Origin: Xanthomonas sp. SI
GTDB taxonomy: Bacteria; Pseudomonadota; Gammaproteobacteria; Xanthomonadales; Xanthomonadaceae
Length of the DNA stretch: 64,000 nucleotides
Assembly (NCBI RefSeq): GCF_014236855.1
Contig: NZ_CP051261.1
Coordinates: forward strand, 4,340,001 to 4,404,000
Direction of reading: 5' to 3'
This document shows positions 8,752 to 19,254 of this stretch, one piece after another; position 1 is the stretch's first letter, and each line of letters opens with the position of its first letter. A program made the translations under genes and the position numbers. Below the pieces are notes generated by a model, which searched no databases, was not told where the DNA came from, and saw only the letters and a program-made list of their open reading frames with translations.

Positions 8752-10461
8752 TCAGGAAGGCAAAACGGAAATACCCTGCTTCTCGTAATCATCATGGCGC
8801 AGTGCGATACGAGGCGAGCGTGTGGTTGCCGCGAAGTAGCCTGCCTGCTCGACCCACAGCACAAAGAGCCGCTCGATCACGTGCGCGAGCGTAGCATCGC
8901 GCTGTCCTGCCTCCGGATCGAATTCGCTCAGTCCGATGTTTCGCATACGAAGCGCAGCCAGCGCAGCAGGCCGAAACCAGAACATTGTGCCGGCGAAGAA
9001 GCCCAGACGGATGCGCGCGTCGTCGATACCCGTCTCGGCGGCGAGGACGCGCAGGCGCTCCTCATTGCCCCCCCAGAACCGTGCATTGCTGAGGTAAGCC
9101 GACTCTGGGCCAACGATACCGCAAACCGGATTGTCGTCAAAAGCGCGAAGAATCCTCAGGACATCGAACGAAGAGCCCAGCAAGGACTTCATCAATTCAT
9201 CGCGCCACTGACCACCGCCATCGTGATAGACGCTCTTTTTCGAATGGATCTTGCAGACCGCGTCGTAGCGATCGAGCAGACCGGTGTTTAGCAGACTGAC
9301 GAACGGTCCGACATCCCGCCCGACATTGGGGTGGATGAATACGAACGCCCGAACCTTATGCTCCTGGAAGTACCGAACCGCGATGCGACGATCGGCAATC
9401 GACTTCACTGACACGAAAACATCGTGATCGACGATCACGTTGCGCATGTACGCGTAAATCGAATCGATCAGATCGACATGAAACAGGTGCAATACAATCG
9501 CGAAGCGCGCGCCCAAGCTTTCGGCATCGATCGCCCCCACACCATAACGTTCTAATTCTTCCGGGGTCGGGACATCGCGCTCTCCCGTGGCGATTGGCAT
9601 GGTGTTCTTGCGTGTCTGGCGCATCCGCGCAATTTCACGCTCGAGCATCGCACGCGCGCCGGCATCGGGGATCACGCGTTCCAGCTCTACATCGAGCACG
9701 CCATTAGGGTCATCACGGAGAACTTCGCTCTTGATGAAACCAAAACGACGATACAGCGCGTCCCAGAGATAATGAGCGGGATTGGCATGCATCACCCCCT
9801 GCTTGCTCGGCGCTGCGATCAGGGCATTGACACCATCGCGCAAGCGCTTCCGCTTCAATCTGACCGCCACGGTCCGCTGTGCAGCGGCATCGGGCTGGAA
9901 TGCCACCCCGATCTTCGCGCCGTGAGAGAGCAGCCACTGGGTCAAACCGACTTCATAGGAAAGAATGATTTCCCACTTGTCGTCCAGTACCCGGACATTC
10001 CTCCAGAACCGTTCGAAGTAATGGCTGAAAAAGGCGCTCTTGCGGAATACCAAGAAATAGGATTGCAGGTGGCGACTTACCTGCAACGACTCGGTCATTC
10101 CCCAAACATCGCATTCGACATCGCGCATCTGCGCGAAAGCCTTGCCTATGCCCCCGCGATCGATCGTAATCACGCTGTCATTGGCGATAATCAGTTCGTC
10201 GTAGGAATACAGTGCCTCGACGGCGAAGATACCAGTACGGAATGAGTAGAAATCATAGCCGACGTTTTCGCGTACGATCACCTTGATCCGATCATCCAGA
10301 CCCGCGGCCTGCTCGGGCGCCAGCCGTGTCGACACCAGCACGATCCGCTCGGCGTGCAGCAGCAACTCATCGAGCAGGCGCCGAGTGAACTCGGTCAACA
10401 GGCCTTCGGCGTCGAAGTGGGCGACGACCGCAACCCGACGCGAGGCCTTCATCGATTCCAT
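8752..10461 (-). CDS. RgpF-like rhamnan synthesis F family protein
   Basis: A 569-residue soluble protein of the rhamnan synthesis F (RgpF) family, known from streptococcal rhamnose-glucose polysaccharide and from rhamnose-containing O-antigen loci. The N-terminal part 'VAVVAHFDAEGLL' and 'NVGYDFYSFRTGI' repeat the family's F-D-x-x-G-x-x and G-Y-D-x-x-S-x-R patterns. The C-terminal half (from ~residue 310) has the typical 'VFIHPNVGRDVGPF' and 'KIHSKKS' stretches. It likely acts as a rhamnosyltransferase or its partner in O-antigen assembly. An alternative start at ATG 10452 would give an exact ATGA overlap with the upstream WbsX-like gene; the ATG at 10461 is kept here but the choice is open. 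Confidence 0.8.
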   Translation of the reverse strand: MESMKASRRVAVVAHFDAEGLLTEFTRRLLDELLLHAERIVLVSTRLAPEQAAGLDDRIKVIVRENVGYDFYSFRTGIFAVEALYSYDELIIANDSVITIDRGGIGKAFAQMRDVECDVWGMTESLQVSRHLQSYFLVFRKSAFFSHYFERFWRNVRVLDDKWEIILSYEVGLTQWLLSHGAKIGVAFQPDAAAQRTVAVRLKRKRLRDGVNALIAAPSKQGVMHANPAHYLWDALYRRFGFIKSEVLRDDPNGVLDVELERVIPDAGARAMLEREIARMRQTRKNTMPIATGERDVPTPEELERYGVGAIDAESLGARFAIVLHLFHVDLIDSIYAYMRNVIVDHDVFVSVKSIADRRIAVRYFQEHKVRAFVFIHPNVGRDVGPFVSLLNTGLLDRYDAVCKIHSKKSVYHDGGGQWRDELMKSLLGSSFDVLRILRAFDDNPVCGIVGPESAYLSNARFWGGNEERLRVLAAETGIDDARIRLGFFAGTMFWFRPAALAALRMRNIGLSEFDPEAGQRDATLAHVIERLFVLWVEQAGYFAATTRSPRIALRHDDYEKQGISVLPS

Positions 10462-11762
10462 ACCTGGTAGATCTGGACAGCGGACGCACGGAGTCGCGGA
10501 AAGGGTCTGAGCATCCTTCCGATCAGCGATCGAACACGGGACGGCTTAATGACAGGAGCTTCCAGGGGCTTCGCCCGGCGTAGTTCCGCGGAAAGCAGAA
10601 CCACTTCGTTGATGAGACGGTCACGGTCATCCAGCAACGCCGCCGCGCGTTCGCCACCGATTGCGCGAAGCAACTTGCCATCCTTGAGAAGATCGTCCAG
10701 ATCGGGATTGCCCCCTGTCACCGCGACATGTGTCGCCTCGAGATAGGCCAGGCCATGCTTCAGATCGGGCTCAAGATGGCAGCCCTCCCCCCATTCGTTC
10801 CACGCATTAATGAAGATCAGCTGGTCGTCGGGCGCGTTATTGAGACGCGTGTACTCGACCAGCAGGCGCAGCCAATACTGGTAGAGCGATGGCGAGGAAT
10901 CCACCAAGATGTGCGACGTATGCTGGCGTCGGGCAGTGTTGTCCCATGACGGGACGATGCCGCGGTACCAGCGAAAATCGGGCTTTTCGCGGCTGATGGA
11001 CTGTGCGATGACCTTGCGGTAATCGGCCATGCCACCCCGGAATTCCGGGTTGATCATGTCCACGTGGTGGGTTACCCGGTTTTCCGAGCCGAGGAAGGTA
11101 TGCGGCGGGAATTCAACGGCAGCATCGAAACCCCAGTCGCGCGGATCCACGATCCCGTAGAACTGCACGGCGACCAGATGGATTTCGCCGATGCCATGCT
11201 CCCGCGCGACATCGCGCCAGCGCTCGGCGGTCTGCTTCGAGTTCGGAAACAGGTCTGCGCGGTAGACGAGCAGCATCGGCTTGCCGTCTACCCGGATCGC
11301 CCGCCGGTCGCCCAGCAGCGGAAGGATATCTTCGAGGAAACGGCGATCTTCATCATCACCATGCTTCTGCTCCAGCAGGACATCTTTCTCCATGCCGTCC
11401 CAAGTGCGCGTCCAGTTCTCGTTCGCCCAACAGATGCAGAACGGGAACTCGATGTCGCTCTTCAAATAGTTGTCGATCGGCAGCTCGAGGATACGACGCC
11501 CATCGAACCAGTAGTAATAGAAGCAGAACCCATGAATACCGTAAAGCTTTGCAAGTTCGGCTTGCGCTCGCATGTTGTCGACAAGGCGCAGATCATAGAA
11601 CCCAAGTTCGCGGGGAACATGCGGTTGATAATGGCCGACGAAATTCGGCCGCCCCTTGGCAACATTGGTCCATTCCGTGAAACCGGGCCCCCACCATTCT
11701 GAGTTTTCAGCCACCGGGTGATATTGCGGCAGATAAAAGGCAATTGGCTTTACAGTCGACAT
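10449..11762 (-). CDS. WbsX-like glycosyltransferase/GH99-like protein
   Basis: A 437-residue protein of the WbsX group, which carries a GH99-like fold and is found in O-antigen and rhamnan loci. The N-terminus 'AFYLPQYHP...EWWGPGFTEWTNV' and later 'FCFYYYWFDGRRILELP', 'CWANENWTRTWDG' and 'NAWNEWGEG' near residue 350 are the family's strongest signatures. The C-terminal ~90 residues are variable. These proteins often pair with RgpF-like proteins, as here (the two genes overlap by a few bases). The enzymatic activity of the family is poorly established; a role in assembling the repeat unit is inferred from context. Confidence 0.8.
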   Translation of the reverse strand: MSTVKPIAFYLPQYHPVAENSEWWGPGFTEWTNVAKGRPNFVGHYQPHVPRELGFYDLRLVDNMRAQAELAKLYGIHGFCFYYYWFDGRRILELPIDNYLKSDIEFPFCICWANENWTRTWDGMEKDVLLEQKHGDDEDRRFLEDILPLLGDRRAIRVDGKPMLLVYRADLFPNSKQTAERWRDVAREHGIGEIHLVAVQFYGIVDPRDWGFDAAVEFPPHTFLGSENRVTHHVDMINPEFRGGMADYRKVIAQSISREKPDFRWYRGIVPSWDNTARRQHTSHILVDSSPSLYQYWLRLLVEYTRLNNAPDDQLIFINAWNEWGEGCHLEPDLKHGLAYLEATHVAVTGGNPDLDDLLKDGKLLRAIGGERAAALLDDRDRLINEVVLLSAELRRAKPLEAPVIKPSRVRSLIGRMLRPFPRLRASAVQIYQVWNR

Positions 11763-11936
11763 TGTTATCCCAAAAATTCGGATAGATCCCGGTTACCGAG
11801 ACACCTTCAAGGCTGAAAGCAGAAAATCCCCCTGCTACAGACTGATTGATCGTACATGACCAGGAACTTCCTAGTCTTTTGCAGCCTTGGCAGCGAGAGA
11901 CACGACCGAGGCACACAGCGTGAGCTTAGTGGCCAA
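11763..11936. other. 174-base gap inside the LPS operon
   Basis: This is the only sizeable gap in an otherwise tightly packed minus-strand operon. It separates the coiled-coil methyltransferase gene from the WbsX-like gene and is AT-richer than its surroundings. It could hold an internal promoter for the downstream four genes. No convincing -35/-10 pair or terminator was assigned. Confidence 0.3.
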
Positions 11937-13028
11937 TCAACGACGCCACCAGCGTCGCTGCAGCAGCAACTTATCCAGTTTTTGCTCACTACTCTCCAAA
12001 TATGGCACCACCACGGCCTTCATTTCGTTCAGCATCTGTGCGTGATCCTCGGCAATTGTCCGCTGCAGCTCTGCCGACGCCGCCGAGTCCTGTGAAAGCT
12101 GTTGAATCTGCTGCTCCATTAGCTGAGCACGCAACAAGTATTCCTGGGACTGCTGTCCAAGTTGCTGGAGGTGCTGCTGGACCTGCTGCTCTAGCTGCTG
12201 GACCTGCTGCTGCAGCTGTTGTTCCTGCTGTTCCAGTTGCTGGACGCGCTGCTGATGTATCTGCTCCTGCTGGGTGAGGCCAACAACCTGACCACGCGCA
12301 TCGGCAAGACCGGCGTAGACGCGCTCAAGTTCCTCAGTGCCCTTGACGTTACGCCCAAGCACGTCGAACAAGCGGTTGATCAACGCAAACTCGCCAGCGG
12401 CGGCAGTATCGGCAAGCTTCAACAACGCAGGACTGCGCTCCTTGCCGACCAGCAGCACGCCCAGTCCATGCGTGTGGGTAAATTCGAACGCGGGATATTG
12501 CTGACTGATTTCGGCCCAATATTGCCAGACGCCAAATCCACGCTCGCGTACGCAGGTGTCATGGAACAGGACCACGCCGCGACTGGAAAGCTTCGGCAGC
12601 CACGTCTCGAAATCCTCACGGACGGCTTCATAGGTATGCAGGCCATCGATGTGCAGAAGGTCGACTGAGCCCTCGGCGAAGTACTCCAGCGCCTCGCTGA
12701 AGCGCATCCGCAACATCTCGGAAATGCCGGCATAGTTGCGCTGTTGGTAGTCGCGCAGTTCGTTATAGATGTCGTCGCCGTAGAAACCTGCATGTTCATC
12801 GCCTTCCCAGCTGTCGACTGCGAACACGCGCGAAGTGAACTTCTGCTCCTCGACGGCCTGGCAGAAGGCAAGAAAAGACGCACCGCGATGCGTCCCCAGT
12901 TCTACGATCGACTGCGGCCGAAGCTGTTCCACCAGCCAAGACGCGAATGGAATATGTCCCAACCATGCGCTGAAGGAGAGCGAGCGCGGAGCGATCAACA
13001 TACTGGGGGATAACGGAAAATCGATCAT
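11937..13028 (-). CDS. Methyltransferase with C-terminal Gln-rich coiled coil (possible chain-length ruler)
   Basis: A 363-residue protein. Start ATG 13028 overlaps the upstream TGA (ATGA). Residues 1-230 form a class I methyltransferase of the Methyltransf_24 type: '[11 protein letters not shown]' (41-51), 'VDSWEGD' (71-77) and '[15 protein letters not shown]' (126-140). From ~233 to ~335 the sequence is a long coiled coil; 31 of the 66 residues between 251 and 316 are glutamine, with repeated Q-Q-L-E-Q-Q units. The protein ends in basic, aromatic QRRWWRR. In E. coli O9a, WbdD combines a methyltransferase with a coiled-coil ruler that sets O-antigen length before Wzm-Wzt export. Position in the wzm-wzt operon suggests a similar role, but no kinase domain is seen. 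Confidence 0.75.
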   Translation of the reverse strand: MIDFPLSPSMLIAPRSLSFSAWLGHIPFASWLVEQLRPQSIVELGTHRGASFLAFCQAVEEQKFTSRVFAVDSWEGDEHAGFYGDDIYNELRDYQQRNYAGISEMLRMRFSEALEYFAEGSVDLLHIDGLHTYEAVREDFETWLPKLSSRGVVLFHDTCVRERGFGVWQYWAEISQQYPAFEFTHTHGLGVLLVGKERSPALLKLADTAAAGEFALINRLFDVLGRNVKGTEELERVYAGLADARGQVVGLTQQEQIHQQRVQQLEQQEQQLQQQVQQLEQQVQQHLQQLGQQSQEYLLRAQLMEQQIQQLSQDSAASAELQRTIAEDHAQMLNEMKAVVVPYLESSEQKLDKLLLQRRWWRR

Positions 13029-13654
13029 GGGACGGTATGGTTCGCAAAAGGGGAAACGGAATCGTCGGCGCGCGGCGCAGCAGCGACGAAGGCACTGATG
13101 TCGTCGGAACACAACAGGGACTCGAAGGCACGGATCTTCTCGATCGGCCACTGCCACCAACGAATCTCCAGCAGGCGTGCGACGATCTGCTCGTCGAAGC
13201 GCATGCGCACCACGCGCGCGGGGTTGCCGGCGACAATCGCGTAAGGCGGCACATCCCTGCTGACGACCGCGCCAGCACCGATACACGCACCGTCGCCCAC
13301 GGTGACACCGGACACAACCATGGCGCCATGGCCGATCCAGACGTCGTTACCGATGACCGTGCGACCCTTCGTGTGCGGATGTCCGTCCTGTCCGGCGCCC
13401 GGGGAATTCAATGCAATCCGCAGCGGATAGGTGGTGACCCAGTCCAGGCGATGCTCGCCGCCACCGAAGATGAGCACATCGTCGGCGATCGAACAAAACG
13501 CACCGATATCGATCCTCTCGCCTTCACTCCACACTTTGAACTGCGGATTGCCGTAGGTAAAGCGACCAACGGAGATGCGCGGGTCGTTCGTCACCAATGG
13601 CGGGATGAATCCGCTGCGCTCCGTCACCGCCATTGGAAGAGATGCATCACTCAT
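13025..13654 (-). CDS. CatB-related O-acetyltransferase (hexapeptide repeat)
   Basis: A 209-residue left-handed beta-helix acyltransferase of the xenobiotic/CatB group. It shows hexapeptide-type turns '[25 protein letters not shown]', a loop carrying the likely catalytic His, then '[37 protein letters not shown]' and the family ending '[16 protein letters not shown]'. It transfers an acetyl group from acetyl-CoA, most plausibly to an O-antigen sugar given the neighbours. It overlaps both the upstream wzt and the downstream methyltransferase gene by ATGA, so the three are translationally coupled. Confidence 0.85.
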   Translation of the reverse strand: MSDASLPMAVTERSGFIPPLVTNDPRISVGRFTYGNPQFKVWSEGERIDIGAFCSIADDVLIFGGGEHRLDWVTTYPLRIALNSPGAGQDGHPHTKGRTVIGNDVWIGHGAMVVSGVTVGDGACIGAGAVVSRDVPPYAIVAGNPARVVRMRFDEQIVARLLEIRWWQWPIEKIRAFESLLCSDDISAFVAAAPRADDSVSPFANHTVP

Positions 13655-15015
13655 GGTTTGGGACTCGTGCGCTCCATCGTCACCTCATCGAAAGGAATGC
13701 CGACCAACCCGTAGCGCAGACGGGGCGAAGCGACCCGGATCAACACAGCATCATGCAACCAGGCATGCTGCGTATTAGCATAAGGATCGCCATCGGCGAT
13801 AGAGACCGTCATGGAGTATTCGCCATTGGGCAGAAGCGGCAAGGTGAAGCGGAAGGACGCTTCCAGACCGGTATCGGCCTCCACCTGCATGGGCGGCTGC
13901 ACATAGGTATAGGTGTGCTCGCCGAACAACGACTGGCCGAGCCGGTCCTTGACGAAGAATCCGATCAGCGGACTCTGCAGCGGTTGGTAGGCAGTGGCCC
14001 GGATTTTTAGCACCACATCCTCGCCACCGGCGAAAGAAGTAAAGGGCTCTCCCCGGTCGTTGCACAGCGTCACCGAATCGATGCTCGCAACGCCGGACTG
14101 CCACCCACCAGAGTTGGCCACGTTGTCGAAAAGCTCGACCTTCAGGTCCTTTTCTATGCGACCCGGCGACAGCGCCTTCGGCTCGGCCTTGCCTGCCTGT
14201 CGCGACTGCAGCTTCACCGTGTCGCCATAGACTTCCTGGGAGCAATACTCGATGTAGGCGTTGCAGGTGTCCTGTGCCGTGCCGTGCATCCGCATCTCGC
14301 CACGATCGAGCCATACCGCGCTCTGGCAGAAATTCAGTACCGAGGACGTGTCATGGCTGACGAACAAGAGAGTGCCGTTCTCGCGGAATTTGCGCAGGAA
14401 ACGCATGCACTTCTGCACGAAGATGGCGTCGCCTACCGCCAGGGCCTCGTCGATCACCAGGATGTCGGCGTCGACGTGAGCGATCACCGCGAACGCCAGT
14501 CGCACATACATGCCGCTGGAGTAGGTCTTGACCGGCTGTTCAAGGAAGTCGCCGATATCGGCGAATGCCACGATGTCGTCGTACTTGCGATCGATGTCCT
14601 CGTACGACAGACCGAGGATCGAGGCACTCATGTAGACGTTCTCTCGACCGGTGAATTCTGGGTTGAAACCCGCACCCAGTTCCAGCAGCGCCGCGACGCG
14701 CCCACGCACGGCGACTTCGCCGGTGGTCGGTTGCAACGTGCCGCAGATGATCTGCAACAGGGTGGACTTGCCTGAGCCGTTGCGTCCGATGATGCCTACC
14801 GTATCGCCACGGCGCACTTCGAAATTGACGCCCTTCAGCGCCCAGAACTCGCGGTAGTGTCTGTGGCCAGGCTTGCCCAGGAAGCGGGAAAGGCGCGGCA
14901 GGATGGCCTGCTTGAGGCGATCCTGTGGCTGCGAGTAAACCTGGAAACACTTGGTGACGTCCGATACGCGGATCGCAAGCTCCGCCTGGTCCTGGACCGA
15001 TTGCTTAGATGACAT
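13651..15015 (-). CDS. wzt: O-antigen ABC exporter ATP-binding protein Wzt
   Basis: A 454-residue protein. ATG 15015 is preferred over a TTG two codons upstream. The ATPase part has Walker A GRNGSGKS (77-84), a YSSGM signature (165-169), Walker B ILVIDE (185-190) and H-loop H221. Residues ~290-440 form a beta-rich Wzt C-terminal domain. In O9a-type systems this domain recognises the capped non-reducing end of the O-antigen before export through Wzm. It overlaps wzm by 11 bases. The presence of the C-domain implies that polymer modification and export are linked, consistent with the downstream methyltransferase and acetyltransferase genes. Confidence 0.93.
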   Translation of the reverse strand: MSSKQSVQDQAELAIRVSDVTKCFQVYSQPQDRLKQAILPRLSRFLGKPGHRHYREFWALKGVNFEVRRGDTVGIIGRNGSGKSTLLQIICGTLQPTTGEVAVRGRVAALLELGAGFNPEFTGRENVYMSASILGLSYEDIDRKYDDIVAFADIGDFLEQPVKTYSSGMYVRLAFAVIAHVDADILVIDEALAVGDAIFVQKCMRFLRKFRENGTLLFVSHDTSSVLNFCQSAVWLDRGEMRMHGTAQDTCNAYIEYCSQEVYGDTVKLQSRQAGKAEPKALSPGRIEKDLKVELFDNVANSGGWQSGVASIDSVTLCNDRGEPFTSFAGGEDVVLKIRATAYQPLQSPLIGFFVKDRLGQSLFGEHTYTYVQPPMQVEADTGLEASFRFTLPLLPNGEYSMTVSIADGDPYANTQHAWLHDAVLIRVASPRLRYGLVGIPFDEVTMERTSPKP

Positions 15016-15844
15016 CGGCAAATCCTCGGCGCATCTTCTGGAAACACACGTAGCCGAACCAGGCGACGAACGCGGCGAAGACGGTGTATTTGCCCAGCCC
15101 GCTGAAATCGGGCGTCTTGTTCCAGATCAGCACATCGCGCGATGCTTCGATGATGAAGGTAAGCGGATTGAGATAGATCCACTTGCGAATGCCCTCGGGC
15201 AACGAGGAGACCGGATAAAAGACCGGCGCCAGGAACAGCAGGATCGTCGTCAGGATGCCGGTCATCTGTCCGATGTCGCGCACGAACACACCCAGTGCCG
15301 ACAGCAGCCAAGCCAGGCCCATGGTGAGCAGCACCAGCGGGAGCAGCACCAGCGGGAGGTAAACGACCGTTATCGGCAGAACCCCGCGAATGAGCAACTG
15401 CGCAAGCAGCAACACGCCCAGCGATACCAGCGCATGGAACAGCGCGGCGCCCATTGCCACCCACGGCAGCGTCTCCAACGGAAACACGACGCGCTTGACG
15501 TAGCTTGCGTTGCCGACGATCAAGCTGGGGGCACGATTCACGCATTCGGCGAAGATGCCATGCACCAGAATGCCGACGAACAGAATGATGGCGAAATCAC
15601 CCTTGTTCGCTGTCTCCACGCCCCAGCGCGCATTGAAGACCACCGAGAACACGAACGTGTAGACGGCCAGCATCAGCAGCGGATTGAAGAACGACCAAGC
15701 CAGGCCCATCAACGAACCGCGATAGCGGCTGATAACCTCGCGCTTGGACAGTTGATAGATGAGCACGCGATTGCTGACGAAGCTGCGGATCATTGCCATC
15801 GGCGAACCCGAGATGGCGACGGAGGAAGAGATCATCGGGTTCAT
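15005..15844 (-). CDS. wzm: O-antigen ABC exporter permease Wzm
   Basis: A 279-residue ABC-2 type permease with about six membrane helices and the family's cytoplasmic entry 'LSKREVISRYRGSLMGLAWSFFNPLLM' region (residues ~33-58). It forms the inner-membrane channel that exports lipid-linked O-antigen with Wzt. ATG 15844 overlaps the metB TGA (bases 15841-15844), so the LPS operon is directly coupled to metB. The wzm-wzt-next-to-metB arrangement is the known right border of the Xanthomonas LPS locus. Confidence 0.92.
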   Translation of the reverse strand: MNPMISSSVAISGSPMAMIRSFVSNRVLIYQLSKREVISRYRGSLMGLAWSFFNPLLMLAVYTFVFSVVFNARWGVETANKGDFAIILFVGILVHGIFAECVNRAPSLIVGNASYVKRVVFPLETLPWVAMGAALFHALVSLGVLLLAQLLIRGVLPITVVYLPLVLLPLVLLTMGLAWLLSALGVFVRDIGQMTGILTTILLFLAPVFYPVSSLPEGIRKWIYLNPLTFIIEASRDVLIWNKTPDFSGLGKYTVFAAFVAWFGYVCFQKMRRGFADVI

Positions 15845-17037
15845 GCGGAAGTACCAGCTAGCGCCCTTTGCAAATCCGCCCGCAAATCCCCCACATCCTC
15901 AACCCCAACGCTCAACCGCACCAGCGCATCGCTGATGCCGAGCTGGGCGCGCCGTTCCACCGGCACCGAGGCGTGGGTCATGACCGCAGGATGGTTGACC
16001 AGGCTTTCCACGCCGCCCAGCGATTCGGCCAGGGTGAACAGCTCGGTACGTTCGCAGAAGCGCTTGGCCGCGTCGAAGCCGCCCTTGAGCACGATCGAGA
16101 CGATGCCGCCGAAACCGGACATCTGCCGCTGCGCCAGGGCGTGCTGCGGATGCGAGGCCAGGCCGGGGTAGATCACCTTGTCGATCGCCGGATGGGTGTC
16201 CAGCCACTGCGCCAGCTGCAGCGCATTGTCGCAATGCGCGCGCATCCGCAGCGGCAGGGTCTTGAGCCCGCGCAGCGCCAGGAAGCTGTCGAACGGGCCC
16301 TGCACGCCGCCCACCGAGTTCTGCAGGAACGCCAGCTGCTCGGCCAGTTCGGCATTGGCGCCGACCACGGCGATGCCGCCGACCATGTCGGAGTGGCCGT
16401 TGAGGTACTTGGTGGCCGAATGCACCACGATGTCCGCGCCCAGTTCCAGCGGGCGCTGCAGCATCGGCGAGGCGAAGGTGTTGTCCACCACCACCAGCAG
16501 GCCGTGCTGGCGCGCGATCGCGGCGATCGCGGCAATGTCGACGATCTTCAGCATCGGGTTGGTGGGCGTCTCGATCCACACCATCTTGGTCTTGGACGTG
16601 ATCGCGGCGGCGAACGCGGCCGGATCGGTCAGGTCGACGAAGCTGAAGTCCAGTGCGGCGGTGCGCCGGCGCACGCGCTCGAACAGGCGGTAGCTGCCGC
16701 CGTACAGGTCGTCCATCGCCACCACGTGGCTGCCGCTGTCCAGCAGTTCCATCACCGTGGAGGTGGCGGCCATGCCCGAGGCGAACGCGAAGCCGCGCGA
16801 GCCGCCTTCCAGCGCGGCGACGCAGCGCTCGTAGGCGAAGCGAGTCGGATTGTGAGTACGCGAGTACTCGAAGCCCTGGTGTTCGCCGGGGCTGGACTGG
16901 GCGTAGGTGGAGGTCGCATAGATCGGCGGCATCACCGCGCCCGTGGACGGGTCCGGATGCTGGCCGCCATGGATCGCCAGGGTCGCCAGCGACAGCGCGC
17001 GGCCGTCGCCATTGGGGTTGGACGTGTGGTCCGTCAT
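15841..17037 (-). CDS. metB: Cystathionine gamma-synthase/lyase
   Basis: A 398-residue PLP enzyme of the Cys/Met metabolism family. The PLP lysine is K210 in 'HSATKYLNGHSD', and 'YSRTHNPTRFAYE' (58-70) and 'ETPTNP' (156-161) are conserved active-site stretches. It joins an activated homoserine with cysteine to give cystathionine in methionine synthesis, or cleaves cystathionine. The gene lies downstream of a cystathionine beta-synthase, so the pair may run transsulfuration in the homocysteine-to-cysteine direction, which makes the lyase reading possible. Its last codon overlaps wzm. Confidence 0.9.
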   Translation of the reverse strand: MTDHTSNPNGDGRALSLATLAIHGGQHPDPSTGAVMPPIYATSTYAQSSPGEHQGFEYSRTHNPTRFAYERCVAALEGGSRGFAFASGMAATSTVMELLDSGSHVVAMDDLYGGSYRLFERVRRRTAALDFSFVDLTDPAAFAAAITSKTKMVWIETPTNPMLKIVDIAAIAAIARQHGLLVVVDNTFASPMLQRPLELGADIVVHSATKYLNGHSDMVGGIAVVGANAELAEQLAFLQNSVGGVQGPFDSFLALRGLKTLPLRMRAHCDNALQLAQWLDTHPAIDKVIYPGLASHPQHALAQRQMSGFGGIVSIVLKGGFDAAKRFCERTELFTLAESLGGVESLVNHPAVMTHASVPVERRAQLGISDALVRLSVGVEDVGDLRADLQRALAGTSA

Positions 17038-17119
17038 GAGGGGTTCCCGGAGAAGGGGCGTGATTCTAGCAGCGAGGTCTGAACGGCCCCCTGTATCGGG
17101 GGCCGTCCACGAGGCACCG

Positions 17120-18490
<1,371 letters not shown>

Positions 18491-18582
18491 CGCGTCCGGA
18501 TGCATCGCGCCGTCATAGCGGCTGGACCGGTGATTATCCGCGGTATGCGCCGGAATGTCAGACATAGCGCGGAACCGGCACG

Positions 18583-18604
18583 AAAAAAGCCGCGATCGCG
18601 GCTT
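18583..18604 (-). terminator. Rho-independent terminator after the DUF465 gene
   Basis: An 18-base perfect palindrome (18587-18604, AAGCCGCGATCGCGGCTT) is followed on the minus strand by a run of six T. It lies 88 bases beyond the stop of the small DUF465 gene and upstream of the cystathionine beta-synthase start, so it separates the two transcripts. Confidence 0.8.
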
Positions 18605-18692
18605 CGGGAGGAGATGACGCGGACGGTGGCAAGCCGACGAGGAGGCCGGCCACCGCCCGCGACAATTGAACGCTTGTCGTGGGAGAGAGGAA

Positions 18693-18917
18693 TCAGTGAG
18701 GCTTTTGCTGCTCGTCGTAGAGCCGCAACAGCTTTTCCTTGGCCGCGAGCTTTTCCCGCTTCATCTGCGACAGGGTGAGATCGTCGATCGGCAGCACGCC
18801 GAGCTCGGCGTCCATACACTTCTTGTCCAGGGTCTTGTGGCGTTGGTAGAGCTGCTTGAATTCCGGATCGGACTTGATCAACGCGTCGATTTCGGTCTGC
18901 GGTTGCCCTTCGAACAT
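18693..18917 (-). CDS. YdcH-like DUF465 protein
   Basis: A 74-residue mostly helical protein. ATG 18917 is preceded by GGAGG at eight bases, which fixes the start. It has the DUF465 pattern: an aspartate/proline-rich beginning, 'LYQRHKTLDKKCMDAE', then 'LSQMKREKLAAKEKLLRLY', a helical hairpin with heptad spacing. DUF465 (YdcH) proteins are small, widespread in proteobacteria and of unknown function. It is monocistronic and bounded downstream by a clear terminator. Confidence 0.85.
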   Translation of the reverse strand: MFEGQPQTEIDALIKSDPEFKQLYQRHKTLDKKCMDAELGVLPIDDLTLSQMKREKLAAKEKLLRLYDEQQKPH

Positions 18918-19254
18918 AGGAATAGCCTCCTTCAGCTGGAAACAAGAACGCCCCGGCCGGAACGGCACGGGGCGTTGCCTGGGAGCGGAGTCGCGCGGGT
19001 CGCCAGCCACTCCACCGCAACGCCCGGGCCTGCTGCCCTTGGAACGTCTCGCTGCGGTGCGTGCCACTGCTTCATCGGCCCGGAGTCTCCGTGGAACCAG
19101 GCGACGATGTATCGCCTGGGAGTTCGACCCTACGCCTCCCCACCAGTTCCGGCAAGGGCAGCAGCGCGCGCTTTCCGCATTCAGTTGCTTGCCGCTCAGG
19201 CCCAGAGAAAAACCGCGTTAAACGGGCTCCAGGACCTGCAACGGCCAGCCCCGC
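18918..19254. other. Intergenic stretch without a recognised gene
   Basis: A 337-base gap between two minus-strand genes. It must contain the promoter of the DUF465 gene. A short GTTCGACCC at 19122-19130 and a CCACCA-like end resemble tRNA pieces but do not fold into one. No repeat or RNA was recognised. Confidence 0.4.

Noticed and set aside
12080..12290. A tandem CTG/CAG repeat resembling a CRISPR or microsatellite
   Set aside because: It is in frame inside a gene and encodes a Gln-rich coiled coil; there are no spacers.
1..15844. Insertion sequences or transposase remnants expected in a variable LPS locus
   Set aside because: None recognised; the low GC and duplication of gtrA are the only signs of exchange.
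19090..19155. A tRNA-like stretch with GTTCGACCC and CCACCA
   Set aside because: The expected acceptor and T stems do not pair, and no anticodon arm fits.
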